Shown here piece after piece: positions 1-8,320 of a stretch of DNA of 10,741 nt. Within the stretch, counting starts at the first letter, position 1. Every line of letters starts with the position of its first letter. The stretch is from assembly GCA_003024985.2 (NCBI GenBank), contig PXIH01S0000872.1. One strand, 5' to 3'. The position numbers were made by a program, and so were the translations under genes. This stretch comes from Euperipatoides rowelli. Lineage: Eukaryota; Onychophora; Udeonychophora; Euonychophora; Peripatopsidae. A model generated the notes under the pieces. That model searched no databases, had not been told where the DNA came from, and saw only the letters and a program-made list of their open reading frames with translations.

Positions 1-505
1 TATTTAAAAAAATTACAAGTTAGGACTAAAACTTTTTCACCTTTTAGAAATTTTTAATCACACATAAAAAAAGGTATTTTATCAATCAAAATCTTTCACT
101 TAACCCCTGAAATTTGATCCATGTATATATACATTACTGAATTTTTTAAAGTGATATATATATAGTGGGTGTTGGCGAATGACTGAATAGATGGCAGCAA
201 GGAAAGTTTCAATCACTTGTATTTATAAACGTCTCTGCACATTACATGAGATTTTTATCATTGGAGGAGAGTCAAATGAAGCCAGTAGCAGATTAATCTT
301 TACGGAAGAAATGGAAATGACCATGATTTCGATTTCATTTTATTCTCATGAGCAGCATTGAACATGGGAGCGGTATAACTTTCACTGTTCTTTTAATATG
401 AAGCTACATTTAGCGTTGGTGTGTCAAATAGTCTGTATGGAGGAAAAACCACTTTGCTCGGACTTTATTTTTCCAATGAAAGGGTTAAGTTACTCCGATT
501 TTAAT
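1..505. other. Unassigned, presumed PPP1R21 intron
   Basis: No recognisable exon in the expected phase on the minus strand. About 180-500 is less AT-rich than its surroundings and contains a 56-codon plus-strand frame at 191-361 starting MAARKVSITC. I recognise no domain in it, and the frame ends without a splice donor. It may be a chance frame or a transposon relic. Confidence 0.5.
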
Positions 506-513
506 GGCTAAAC
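506..513. repeat. Target-site duplication, left copy (MITE 1)
   Basis: Sequence ggctaaac, identical to 835-842, directly abuts the CAGTG terminus of the element. Confidence 0.85.
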
Positions 514-834
514 CAGTGTTTTTCAATTACATTTGGCCATGGAACTCTTTCAATCTCGTTAAAAATTTGTGGAACCCAACCTTAACCTTAGGCCACAATA
601 TGGCTTCATTAGCACTTGTTTAAGTTCTTGTGCACTACAAGAATATCATCTCTGTGCTGTTTTAGCTTCTGCAGTGTGGTACACATTGCTGTACTTGCAA
701 CACATCAATGTTTAAATAATTTTATTCCTTTTTTTTTAATATTCAAATGATATTGTGATATAACTTTCAAGTGGAACCATTATGTTCACCTAACGGACCC
801 CATGGTTCCACCGAACCTTATTTGCGAAACACGG
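514..834. mobile_element. hAT-type MITE 1 (non-autonomous, 321 bases)
   Basis: A perfect 8-bp direct repeat, ggctaaac, flanks the element at 506-513 and 835-842, the target-duplication length typical of hAT transposons. The left end is CAGTGTTTTTCAA and the complement of the right end is CCGTGTTTCGCAA, 10 of 13 identical. Imperfect terminal complementarity continues inward through a TGGAAC motif near each end (about 540 and about 773). CAGTG-like termini are a hAT hallmark. No transposase frame is present, so it is a deletion derivative or MITE. It lies in the PPP1R21 intron downstream of exon D. The degraded termini suggest it is not recent, although the target duplication is intact. Confidence 0.87.
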
Positions 835-842
835 GGCTAAAC
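835..842. repeat. Target-site duplication, right copy (MITE 1)
   Basis: Sequence ggctaaac, identical to 506-513, directly follows the right terminus of the element. Confidence 0.85.
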
Positions 843-967
843 AATAAAAAAGATATTTGATACTAATAATCACACTTTTATTTAACATAATAGTTAATCT
901 ACTTGAGATGGGATATAAATCATCATTCCTAAATCATTTTCATTAAAGAAAACAAAATGTAACTTAC

Positions 968-1060
968 TTTTAGTAATTTCATGTAACTCTGTAAGAGTTT
1001 TAGATAGTTGGATAAAAAGATATTTTTGATTGGACCTTGGATGATCACATGATTGATCAC
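968..1060 (-). CDS. PPP1R21: PPP1R21 internal exon D (last in window)
   Basis: The exon is 93 bases: two bases finishing a split serine codon, 30 codons and one base of the next codon. The acceptor is a run of T followed by GTAG, and the donor is AAAA|GTAAGTTAC on the minus strand. The peptide starts DQSCDHPRSNQKYLFIQL and ends SKTLTELHEITK. It is less conserved than exon C but lines up with the human segment ending ALHGFHDVMK, keeping the leucine-x-x-hydrophobic-histidine spacing. Phase agrees with exon C across a 2,848-base intron (1061-3908). The next exon, expected to start in phase 1, is not recognisable in 1-967, so it probably lies outside the window. Confidence 0.85.
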
Positions 1061-4000
1061 CTACAAAAAAAAAAAAGTGAAAACCTTTTTATAAGTTAAT
1101 ATAATTTAAATAATTTGTGTGAATATCATTAAGTAAATCATTAGATGCTGTATTTGTAAATAAATTATAATTAAAAAATAAGATCTATTTAGGTAGATTG
1201 ATGTCTAAATAATTACACAAACTAATTCAAATAATGATAAAATCATAACAACAGATATACAAGTATGGACAAATGCACTTTAATTCTGAAAGGTCCGAAT
1301 CAAAGTCTGTCTGGATGTTAATGTTCACTTCATTACCAATCTTTCGTGTCATGTAAAAATCACAATTACAGTTTTATTTACCATATTACAAGATAATAAT
1401 ACTAATTACAATGACAGTTAAAGTATTCAGCTGTATACTCAGAGAAGCTAAAGAACAGTGTCAGTATATTTAATGGTACACCTATAATCAGTGCCGTGAA
1501 TCAGAAGGTTTCCCTCCTCGACTGCCAAAGTTATCCTAGATTACCCTAAATTTTTAAAATTTTACCCCGACATTTTAAAATATGACCGTTAGTATATTAG
1601 TAGTAGTATTAAGTGCTGAAAGTGATAGTATTGAATGTCTGGTGCTATGTACAAAGCCTCAGAGTATTAAATATAAATTGCAGACAGAGCATCATCTTCA
1701 GCGTTTTACTCCCAGCACCACCAAATCTGGTAAGTATATTAGGCTACTTAGAAATACACATACATGTAAGAACTACAAATTTAAAATTGCTGACTGTAAT
1801 ATTGAGAATTTGTTTCATTAAAGGACCTTTTTGTATTTTTTGTTCAAATTTTTGTGTACTTATTTTTTTATCACCATTACCCTAAAAAATATTCTAAAAC
1901 TTGTTTTACCCTAAATTACAACCTAGACCTACCAAAATTACCCTAAAATAAGGAAATTACCTAGAATTCACACCAGTGCCTATAATATAAAGTCAAAAGC
2001 CTTTGTTTTTTATTTATCCCCCTTCCACTTGACTAAAAGTTTAAATAGAGGCTAAAAGCGGTTTGAGAAATACAGGAAACCAATAAAGTTTTCATGATTT
2101 TAAAAACTCAAAGATTCTTATCATGACTAAGTTACAACATTTCAGAGTTTAAAGCTAATTAAATCTACATTAAATGTTCTACAAATGTGAGCTTAATTAG
2201 TTTTGCCTATTCTTAATTAGCCAAAATGCAAAAATAAATTTCATAACATATTTTAATAATGCTAATTGCTGAATTGATATGGAATTAAATAGGATTTTTT
2301 TTCTTTAAAATTTATTTTTAATTAACCCAATTTTGTTTTTTACTCAATCTAAGCCAGATTAAATTCAGTTTACTTTTTATGTGGAATAAGTGTAAAATGG
2401 AATATAGGCAGAAATTTTAAAAAGTACTAAAAAGCCTAGATATTTTAAAAAGTATTAAAAAGCCTAGTGTTTAAATACTGTATTCTATTAATTTTTTATT
2501 TTTTTTAAAGTTTTAATATATCTACTTATTATATATTTTATCACTAACACCCTTTATATTATCTTTAATAAGATACTGTATATAATGTTGATAATGTTAC
2601 ATCATCAAAATGGCGGAGGTGTAACTTGCTTTGTTGCATCCGATGCCTTTTTTAAATTATTATTTTGTAAATATTTTATCTTTAATGTAAATTTATTATT
2701 TTTAAATTATGGTTTAAATATGTTATACAAATTCTGACATGTTTTCTAAACGCCCATGTCAACAAGGTGAGGAGCGGCTTTGATTCTTGGTTATTACTAT
2801 TTGTAAAACCTGGGATATTTGTCGGTGGCTCGCAGATGGCTTCGTAATTCTTAATGGAAAGTGACGTATTTTTCTATTTAAGGATTTGCATATTTCTTTT
2901 TCTTAACTCAAAGAACTCTACCAGGTGTTATATTTCTTTTTTTCATTTTATTTGGTTTTATTTATTTGCTAGTCCGGATTGTCTGAAGATATCTTAGGAT
3001 TGACCTACAATTTCTTGCAATAATTTTTGTCATCATCGTTACTTTATTACTTGAACGTTAACTTCAAGTTGTACTTTATCTTAATAATTAATTTTAATTC
3101 TGTTTTGGGATAAGACTATCTACTTGGACCTAATTCTCATTTGCTTTAGTATAAACAGGTCTTTATTTCATTTATTTTTTTGCAATAACAACTAAATGGA
3201 TACCGTATCAAGTTTATATATTTTATCTTGGATACTTATGGTTTAATCCTGAAACTCCTGAGTCAATCTGGACGAACTTCAAACTTTATGATTTGACTTT
3301 TACTTTTGTATATAAACTTTAAATATTTATTTCCTTTTCCAATTATTTTTTATTTGCAATATCATATAAATGCCCCCACATCCATAGCTGGGCTAGGGGA
3401 CATATTTTTAAAAGTTGATTATATTTTATTTACGCATTGAGCCCAATTTGAAGCTCGAAAGAATATTGTTACATATTTTCTAGTTGCTTGAATAAATCCT
3501 AATAATAATAACTTCAACAGCATTTCAGATACTTGAAGGACATAAAATATGTCCATGGGTATTAAATAAGATTTTAAAAGTCTATTTTAAGATCAACATT
3601 TCATACTCAAATTAATTGGGGTCTTAGACAAATTGTATTATGATAATCATCACCAATTTAGAGTTAAGGTAAAACAAAAATAATGCCCTTCATTAGTTCA
3701 AGTGGTTACATAACAAGGTCCCTATAAAAAGTTTACATACTTTCAAGTCTATCTTCAAAAGATGCAAAAATTATTAAGAGCCCCTATTTATAACATAAGG
3801 TTTTAGCCAAACTAAATGCATTAAAAATGAGATAAAATATACAATTCAATGTTTACAGTTTATTACTACGATTATTATTAGGATATTAAGAAAAAAATTG
3901 GAACTTACTTTGCTGAGCTATAATTGAAATATAGGAATCCAGTTTATTGTAGACAGCTGTTAACTGAGATATGGAGGAATGTAATTGCATATTTTTGGTT

Positions 4001-5881
4001 TCAAGTGACGTCGTACACGAGGAAACAGCACACTCTTCATCCAGACTGATTTAAAAGAAAACGTGTGTGAATATACAATATATAAAACAACTATCAGGGA
4101 CATATCACTTTTATTAGCAAAAATATAAGAACAAATTTCTTGATTTGACTTACCAAAAAAGGTTTATTTCAGCTTATTAATTTCATTTTTCATACTAGCT
4201 ATACTTCGTTTTCACTACATTTTATTCGTTTTGAAGAAAACTAGCTCAAATAGCTTCGGATTTATGTTCTGGGAGACATCTTAAAAGTCTCGTAAAGCAG
4301 TTCTGTTCTCGNGGAATTTATANAGGGAGATAGATAATTTATTGAGGGGGTGTGGATTGATGAAGGGTTCATTTCTAGTGTTTCTGGAACAGACAACACT
4401 AGAAATGAACCCTTCATCAATCCAGACCCCACTCCCCCCAAAACAAATAGACAATTTATTGAAAATTTTATTTTTGTATTATTTTCTTTTTTTTAATTAT
4501 GTACACTGTATACTGTACCACACCTCCCTCAATAAATTATCTACAGTATATCCTGTATACATTCTGTGAGAACAGAACTGCTTTACGAGACTTTTTTTTC
4601 CAATAAAGATGTCTCCCAGAAAATAAATCTGAAGTTATTCGAGCTCGTTTTCTTCAAAACGAAGAAAATGTAGTGAAAATGAAGTGTAGCTAATATGAAA
4701 AATGATCATAATAAGCGGAAATAAACCTTTTTGTTAAGTCAAATCTAGAAATTTGTTCTTAGATTTTTGTTAATAAAAGTGAAATGTCCTTTAACTATCT
4801 ACATACTTTTACTAGAATCATTTATATTATAAATATTAATAGATGGCATGTTCGTCATTAGATTTTTTTCAGTATATTTCATTTATTATTTGGTTTGTAC
4901 CTAGTCACGTGGACATTTAATTTTATAGATGAACGATCAAGGTTAGAACTTTCTGAGTAGAAAAGTAATTGATCGTAATAAAATAGTTTAATATGCTTTT
5001 ATGCAACAATAATTCCGATGCAAGTGAAGATGAAATTCTAACTTATTAATAAAATGAGAAAAAAAAAATGTTTTTATTGAAGACTATTTTACGAAGACTA
5101 GCATTTTAAAATTTCTGCATTAATCCTTTCAGGTAAAGACTTGTGCAGCCTTACTTACAGGGATATTTAAAATAGATGTATTTTCCCCCCAAAAAATTAA
5201 TGTAAAAGTCATTGTTGGGATTGCAGATGATTAAAATGAAAAATTATCGCTACACCATCATCTAAGATATTGTACGCTACACCACCAACTAAGATATTAT
5301 AATCACTTAGTTTTTACATAATTTCAATCTCTTTAATAAATCCAAATTGAAGCGATGATAATTTTTTGGTCAGCCATTATGAAAACAAAATCACATGAAG
5401 TAACCCACTTCTCGAGCAGGGTTAGAAACTTTGAAACGAAATGAATAAAATGATCTAGATTTTTAATGACGAATGTTCTAGTTCATTTTGTGCGCTTAAT
5501 GACGAGCGAAAAAGTATCGAATAGTTTAAATAATTCAAAAAGTTAACTATTGACGAACACGCCTAGATTTTATCAATTAAAAATAATTACAAACCTGAGT
5601 AATTGATAAGGAAGCAATATATTTAAATAGGCCACATATCTACTAAATTTGGCAGCAAAATTTTGTAAACCAGCAACTGTCTCCTAGAATGATATTTTTA
5701 TTTAATATAACAAAAAAAAAATGGTAAAAAAAATATACATAAATTTAATAAAGTATAATTTATAGATAGCTAGACTTACTAAAGTAGTTAAAACATCTTC
5801 TTTGGCATTTTCAAACACGCTCCGAAAACTTTGTTCTATTGGGCGAAGGTATTGCATATTTCGATGTAAATGTTCACAAAA
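968..5881 (-). CDS. PPP1R21: PPP1R21 homologue, partial gene, four internal exons
   Basis: This is a spliced coding region on the minus strand, with exons in transcript order 5780-5881, 5595-5683, 3909-4045 and 968-1060. Joined, they give 140 uninterrupted codons. Intron phases are 0, 2 and 1 inside the fragment, phase 0 at its 5' edge and phase 1 at its 3' edge. All visible splice sites are GT...AG. The product matches the human PPP1R21 middle helical region as I recall it, without gaps large enough for a missing exon. The clearest block is LPYQLLSLDEEC, where human has LPYQLKSLEEEC. In human cells PPP1R21 is a coiled-coil protein first described as a protein phosphatase 1 partner, and is the Fy-2 subunit of the FERRY complex, which links Rab5 early endosomes to mRNAs. 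The N-terminal KLRAQ coiled coil and the C-terminal coiled coil are not in the window. Assignment rests on recalled homology, not a search. Confidence 0.92.
1481..1488. repeat. Target-site duplication, left copy (MITE 2)
   Basis: Sequence cctataat, identical to 1979-1986, abuts the CAGTG end. Confidence 0.83.
1489..1978. mobile_element. hAT-type MITE 2 (non-autonomous, 490 bases)
   Basis: It is flanked by a perfect 8-bp duplication, cctataat (1481-1488 and 1979-1986). The left end is CAGTGCCGTGAAT and the complement of the right end is CACTGGTGTGAAT, 10 of 13 identical, fitting hAT ends. Inside, TTACCCTAAA occurs four times in one orientation, at 1541, 1877, 1906 and 1938. Three copies crowd the right end and one lies near the left, as expected for subterminal transposase-binding sites. 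Two overlapping plus-strand frames inside it (1582-1821, 79 codons; 1613-1885, 90 codons) have no recognisable domain and are probably chance or relics. It sits in the intron between exons C and D. Its termini differ from MITE 1, so it is a separate family. Confidence 0.85.
1979..1986. repeat. Target-site duplication, right copy (MITE 2)
   Basis: Sequence cctataat, identical to 1481-1488, follows the terminal CCAGTG. Confidence 0.83.
2414..2469. repeat. 28-bp tandem duplication
   Basis: Two adjacent copies, 2414-2441 and 2442-2469, each ATTTTAAAAAGTA(C/T)TAAAA followed by AGCCTAG. They differ at one internal base and at the last bases. Located in the exon C-D intron. Confidence 0.85.
3538..3554. 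repeat. Short hairpin GGACATA-AAA-TATGTCC
   Basis: Perfect 7-bp arms around AAA in the exon C-D intron. Small enough to be chance in AT-rich DNA. Confidence 0.5.
3909..4045 (-). CDS. PPP1R21: PPP1R21 internal exon C
   Basis: The exon is 137 bases: one base completing the exon B serine, 45 codons, then one base of a split codon. The acceptor is TTTTCTTTTAAATCAG and the donor CAAA|GTAAGTTC on the minus strand. The peptide begins LDEECAVSSCTTSLETKNMQ and later reads LTAVYNKLDSYISIIAQQ. It aligns end to end with human SLEEECESSLC...MTAVFEKLQTYIALLA, and both cysteines of the EEC...SSC segment are kept. This is the best-conserved exon and the firmest basis for naming the gene. The acceptor lies about 45 bases from the nearest edge of the large intronic inverted repeat. 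Confidence 0.95.
4090..4800. repeat. Large nested inverted repeat in the PPP1R21 intron
   Basis: The left arm (about 4090-4355) is the reverse complement of the right arm (about 4518-4800), at roughly 90 percent identity judged by eye over more than 250 bases. Long exact stretches include the GTCTCGTAAAGCAGTTCTGT block (4288 onward) and its complement near 4570-4590. The right arm carries a few extra bases. Between the arms a second, tighter palindrome sits at 4347-4382 and 4395-4430. No target duplication is evident at the outer edges. It could be a foldback-type element or a head-to-head inverted duplication. A transcript of either strand would fold into a long hairpin. Two ambiguous bases (4312, 4323) fall in the left arm, as is common where a palindrome hampers sequencing. 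The plus-strand frame 4342-4569 crosses the centre and is not a gene. Confidence 0.9.
4347..4430. repeat. Inner hairpin of the inverted repeat
   Basis: The arms are 36 bases each, 4347-4382 and 4395-4430, with one mismatch, around a 12-base loop (4383-4394). The near-perfect arms suggest that this inner palindrome is younger than the roughly 90 percent identical outer arms, or has been kept identical by gene conversion. Confidence 0.92.
4801..5594. other. AT-rich intron between exons B and C, right part
   Basis: No coding frame or RNA gene seen. It holds only the 27-bp duplication and homopolymer runs. Confidence 0.6.
5248..5301. repeat. 27-bp tandem duplication
   Basis: Copies 5248-5274 and 5275-5301 both begin CGCTACACCA and contain CTAAGATATT, with a few differences. 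Located in the exon B-C intron. Confidence 0.82.
5595..5683 (-). CDS. PPP1R21: PPP1R21 internal exon B
   Basis: The exon is 89 bases: 29 codons plus two bases (AG) of a split serine codon. The acceptor reads ATCATTCTAG and the donor CTCAG|GTTTGTAA on the minus strand. The peptide starts ETVAGLQNFAAKFSRYVAYL and ends NILLPYQLL. The sequence L-E-T at the exon A/B junction and the terminal ILLPYQL block match the human protein closely, where I recall VLETTV and ILPYQL. The intron separating it from exon A is only 96 bases (5684-5779), much the shortest in the window. The phase-2 end fits the single T that opens exon C, restoring AGT (Ser). Confidence 0.94.
5684..5779 (-). other. PPP1R21 short intron (96 bases, phase 0)
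   Basis: On the minus strand it opens GTAAGTCTA and closes ATCATTCTAG. It is T-rich, with two runs of T near its middle, and contains no repeat. It contrasts with kilobase-scale introns on either side of the exon A/B pair. Confidence 0.88.
5780..5881 (-). CDS. PPP1R21: PPP1R21 internal exon A (first in window)
   Basis: The exon is 102 bases, exactly 34 codons, phase 0 at both ends. On the minus strand it follows a strong pyrimidine tract ending CCCCACAAG and is followed by the donor GTAAGTCTA. The peptide begins FCEHLHRNMQYL, continues RPIEQSFRSVFENA and ends KEDVLTTL. It aligns with the human stretch around the YVRPLEEGM block; the shared pattern is aromatic-leucine-arginine-proline-(I/L)-glutamate. 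It is amphipathic and helix-like, with no membrane segment or signal peptide. No other frame is as plausible, because this one leaves codon boundaries flush with both splice sites and joins in frame to exon B. The preceding exon is not visible between here and 10741. Confidence 0.92.
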
Positions 5882-6267
5882 CTTGTGGGGAAAAAAAGAG
5901 AAAAAAAAAATACATTAAGAAATAAGTTCAGTAGGGGATGATATCTTTTCTGATACTTTTACTTGAAATCTGATCACATAAAAATAATTTTACAAATATC
6001 CTTTTATTGAAGTACCTCATCATTATCAACATTTAATCAAGGATTGCTTACTTTTACATCTATTCATTTGTTTCTATCTGTATTGCTTGTCGGCAATAAA
6101 TACAATCTGTGCAGTTGGAAGTGAATGAATGCACAAGACACAATCTTTTATTCAAGTGGTGCATTGCAACATCGTCGATCTTTATGCAAGATATTACTAT
6201 AAAACTCCACCACATTATCTATTTAAGTAATTTCATTTTAACCCCCCCCCCCCCTATGGAGAAATTC
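5882..6267. other. Intron upstream of exon A, first part
   Basis: It contains the pyrimidine tract of the exon A acceptor (minus strand, immediately next to 5882) and a poly-C run. A donor-like minus-strand site near 6050 has stops in all frames upstream, so it does not define an exon. Confidence 0.6.
6242..6254. repeat. Poly-C run (13 bases)
   Basis: Thirteen consecutive C in otherwise AT-rich DNA. Two similar tracts occur in the 280-bp duplication at 7873-7884 and 8153-8165. Confidence 0.9.
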
Positions 6268-6515
6268 TTTATCGCAAAGATAAAAACTTCAATATGTCAA
6301 TTCTATAATAGATTGACCATTACGGACGGAAGACCAATATATGGGGATTTTATCGCAAAGATAAAAGAGGAGAACCACAATATGTCAATTATATAATAAT
6401 TTACCTTTTATGAAGTCACAGGAAATGAAGACTTTATTACAAAGATGAAAGTGGAGAACCACATGTCAATTGTATAATAGATTAACTATTTTGGAAGTCA
6501 CAGAGCTCTGTGCTT
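6268..6515. repeat. Degenerate three-copy tandem repeat, unit 81-84 bases
   Basis: Three units start at 6268, 6349 and 6433, each opening with TTTAT(C/T)(G/A)CAAAGAT. Each then has a block ending in ATGTCAATT followed by TATAATA. Copies 2 and 3 also share GTGGAGAACCACA-like and GAAGTCACAG blocks. The unit start can fold as TTTTATC...GATAAAA. Plus-strand frames 6109-6396 and 6470-6691 run into it without any recognisable product and are treated as chance. Confidence 0.8.
6499..6512. repeat. 14-bp perfect palindrome
   Basis: CACAGAGCTCTGTG at the end of the third 6268-6515 repeat unit. Nothing indicates a function. Confidence 0.7.
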
Positions 6516-7620
6516 TTAACTTAGTCCTTTTTCTTAGGGTTTCTCAAAAAGAGAGTTTTGACAACTTTTTCTTTTCAATTAATGATAAAAATAACAAAGT
6601 AGATGAGGTACTTTTACGAAGTAGTTGTATCCATGGAATTAAATACTATTTAAAAAGAATCAGCAGTAGCAAACAATTTTTGTTCATATAACAAGTAGGT
6701 ATAGCAAGCTACAAAAAAAAATATCTACTTTTCTAAATACTGAATTTGAATGGAAAAATTGTTTGGTTTATTAAATCAATCAATCAATCAATAATTCTTC
6801 TTTTTATATTAATTCAGTTTATTTAATTCAATGTTAATACGGGCACAGCTGCAGTTAATAGACATACACTATCTGTACAGAGAATTTAGCTGTTTAAAAT
6901 ATTGTATATTTTATGATTATTTTTTAATACTGTGACTTAATAATCATAAATAAATAATTAAGCATTTTCTAAATGTTACATTGAAATCAATTTATGTAAA
7001 TCAGGTTAAGAAAAACATAGGCCTAAATGTTTTTGTATACAAAAGATATATAAAGATCAAGCTTTTGATTAATCAATTTATTTAAAAATTAAAAATCAAA
7101 TTATTGTTTTCATTGATTAAAAAAAAAAAATTGGCTTGCTCCAAAATATCAATACTGTATTATAGATCAAGACATACAACTTTCAAATATCCAAGCTTCA
7201 AACAAATTTGAAACACAAAATTATCAAGGATTATTAATTTCTGCCCACTATCTGCTATTAAAATAAATATATTTTTTAAATTTAAAGACAGCTTGCATTT
7301 GAATTAAACAACAACAACAAAATATTTCCATTATTCCATATGACCTAACTAAAAGTCTAAAACAAATAAATACAAACACATCCTTAGGAAATATTATTTA
7401 ATGTAGGACACTGTAAGTGTTGGTAGGCCTGCTGGGCTACACGTAGATCATTGGGAATTTGGCTTATGGGAGGCCCCTAGAGAGAACAAGGACCATGGCT
7501 ATGGATAAGCAATTGACAGTTACCATTCGCTCAAAGTGAGACACAACTGTGATGGTAATTGATATATATGATTGTCACACTGCATTAACTGCAATCATTT
7601 AAACAATATAATTGAATGTA
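6516..7620. other. Unassigned AT-rich stretch with a GC-richer island
   Basis: Mostly AT-rich with an AATC microsatellite. The segment about 7397-7560 is clearly less AT-rich and contains complementary words TTACCAT (7520-7526) and ATGGTAA (7552-7558), which could form a weak hairpin. It may be a piece of an unrecognised transposon. No supported gene. Confidence 0.5.
6774..6793. repeat. (AATC)n microsatellite
   Basis: Four AATC units followed by AATA; short and imperfect at its end. Confidence 0.85.
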
Positions 7621-7751
7621 CATATAGCAATGTAAGCTTCTCTGTCCCTATACACTAGTCAGAATATACACACAGCAATGTAAATTTCTCAAATTCTATA
7701 CACTAGTCAGAATGTACACACAGCAATGTAAGCTTCTCTATACCTATACAC
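7621..7751. repeat. 48-bp minisatellite, cluster A (2.7 units)
   Basis: Units start at 7621, 7669 and 7717 with an exact 48-base period; the third is cut off after CCTATACAC. The core reads AGCAATGTAAGCTTCTCT followed by CCTATACACTAGTCAGAAT. Unit 2 has several substitutions. A poly-A run and the 280-bp duplication follow directly. Confidence 0.9.
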
Positions 7752-7760
7752 AAAAAAAAA

Positions 7761-8320
7761 AATTAAAAAGGGCACTAAAAATATTTTTAGCTGTCAAACC
7801 CAGCCTCCTCAAAATTATAACTTGAGTGCGTCACTGCTCCCACCACATAAATTTGTAATTTAGTTGTAACTTCCCCCCCCCCCCTATCATTTCTTTTTTT
7901 GCTAGGAACAACTCTATTTTGCTTCAAAAATTTTTATACAATTAGCCAAAATGCTACTCCATTTTCCTAAACAGCTTAAACCCTGTTATAGAACATTACT
8001 GCTACCATCCATTGTGGACTGCATAATTTATTAGGTAAAAATTTAAAAAGGGCACTAAAAATATTTTTAGCTGTCAAACCCAGCCTCCTCAAAATTATAA
8101 CTTGAGTGTGTCACTGCTCCCACCACATAAATTTGTAATTTAGTTGTAACTTCCCCCCCCNCCCCTTCTCATTTCTTTTTTGCTAGGAACAACTCTATTT
8201 TGCTTCAAAAAATTTTATACAATTAGCCAAAATGCTACTCCATTTTCCTAAACAGCTTAAACCCTGTTATAGAACATTACTGCTACCATCTATTGTGGAC
8301 TGCATAATTTATTAGGTAAA
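7761..8320. repeat. 280-bp direct tandem duplication, two copies
   Basis: Copy 1 is 7761-8040 and copy 2 is 8041-8320, with a constant 280-base offset through the first half. They differ by about five substitutions (for example GTGCG versus GTGTG near 7829/8109, and ATCC versus ATCT near the end) plus small length changes in poly-C and poly-T runs, so identity is about 97-98 percent. Each contains a 12-base poly-C tract, which in copy 2 is interrupted by an ambiguous base at 8161. Each also has the perfect 16-bp palindrome CTAAAAATATTTTTAG (7775-7790 and 8055-8070). No coding frame is convincing. The duplication starts right after minisatellite cluster A. Confidence 0.95.

Larger units (their letters stand above)
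1987..3908. other. AT-rich intron between exons C and D, no gene
   Basis: Long A and T runs, the 28-bp duplication and a small hairpin. A little GC enrichment near 2610-2650 and 2740-2860 and at 3368-3402 does not give a usable frame. I see no transposon ends. Confidence 0.6.

Noticed and set aside
191-361. 56-codon plus-strand frame starting MAARKVSITC
   Set aside because: It has somewhat better composition than its surroundings, but no similarity I recognise and no promoter or splice support. Noted in the 1-505 entry rather than called a gene.
1261-1305. GGTCCGAATCA resembles a tRNA/SINE box B
   Set aside because: There is no box A upstream at the right distance and no cloverleaf.
1582-1885. 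Two overlapping plus-strand frames of 79 and 90 codons
   Set aside because: Both lie wholly within the hAT-type MITE, show no domain, and cannot both be real. At most they are relics.
1541-1947. Telomere-like CCCTAA hexamers
   Set aside because: They are isolated copies inside TTACCCTAAA decamers of a MITE, not a head-to-tail telomeric array.
4342-4569. Plus-strand frame of 75 codons
   Set aside because: It runs through the centre of the nested inverted repeat; its codons are set by the palindrome.
6109-6691. Plus-strand frames at 6109-6396 (95 codons) and 6470-6691 (73 codons)
   Set aside because: They cross a poly-C run and the degenerate tandem repeat, with no recognisable product or splice context.
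7621-7751. Regularly spaced repeats considered as a CRISPR array
   Set aside because: The units are contiguous 48-base tandem copies without unique spacers, in a eukaryotic genome.
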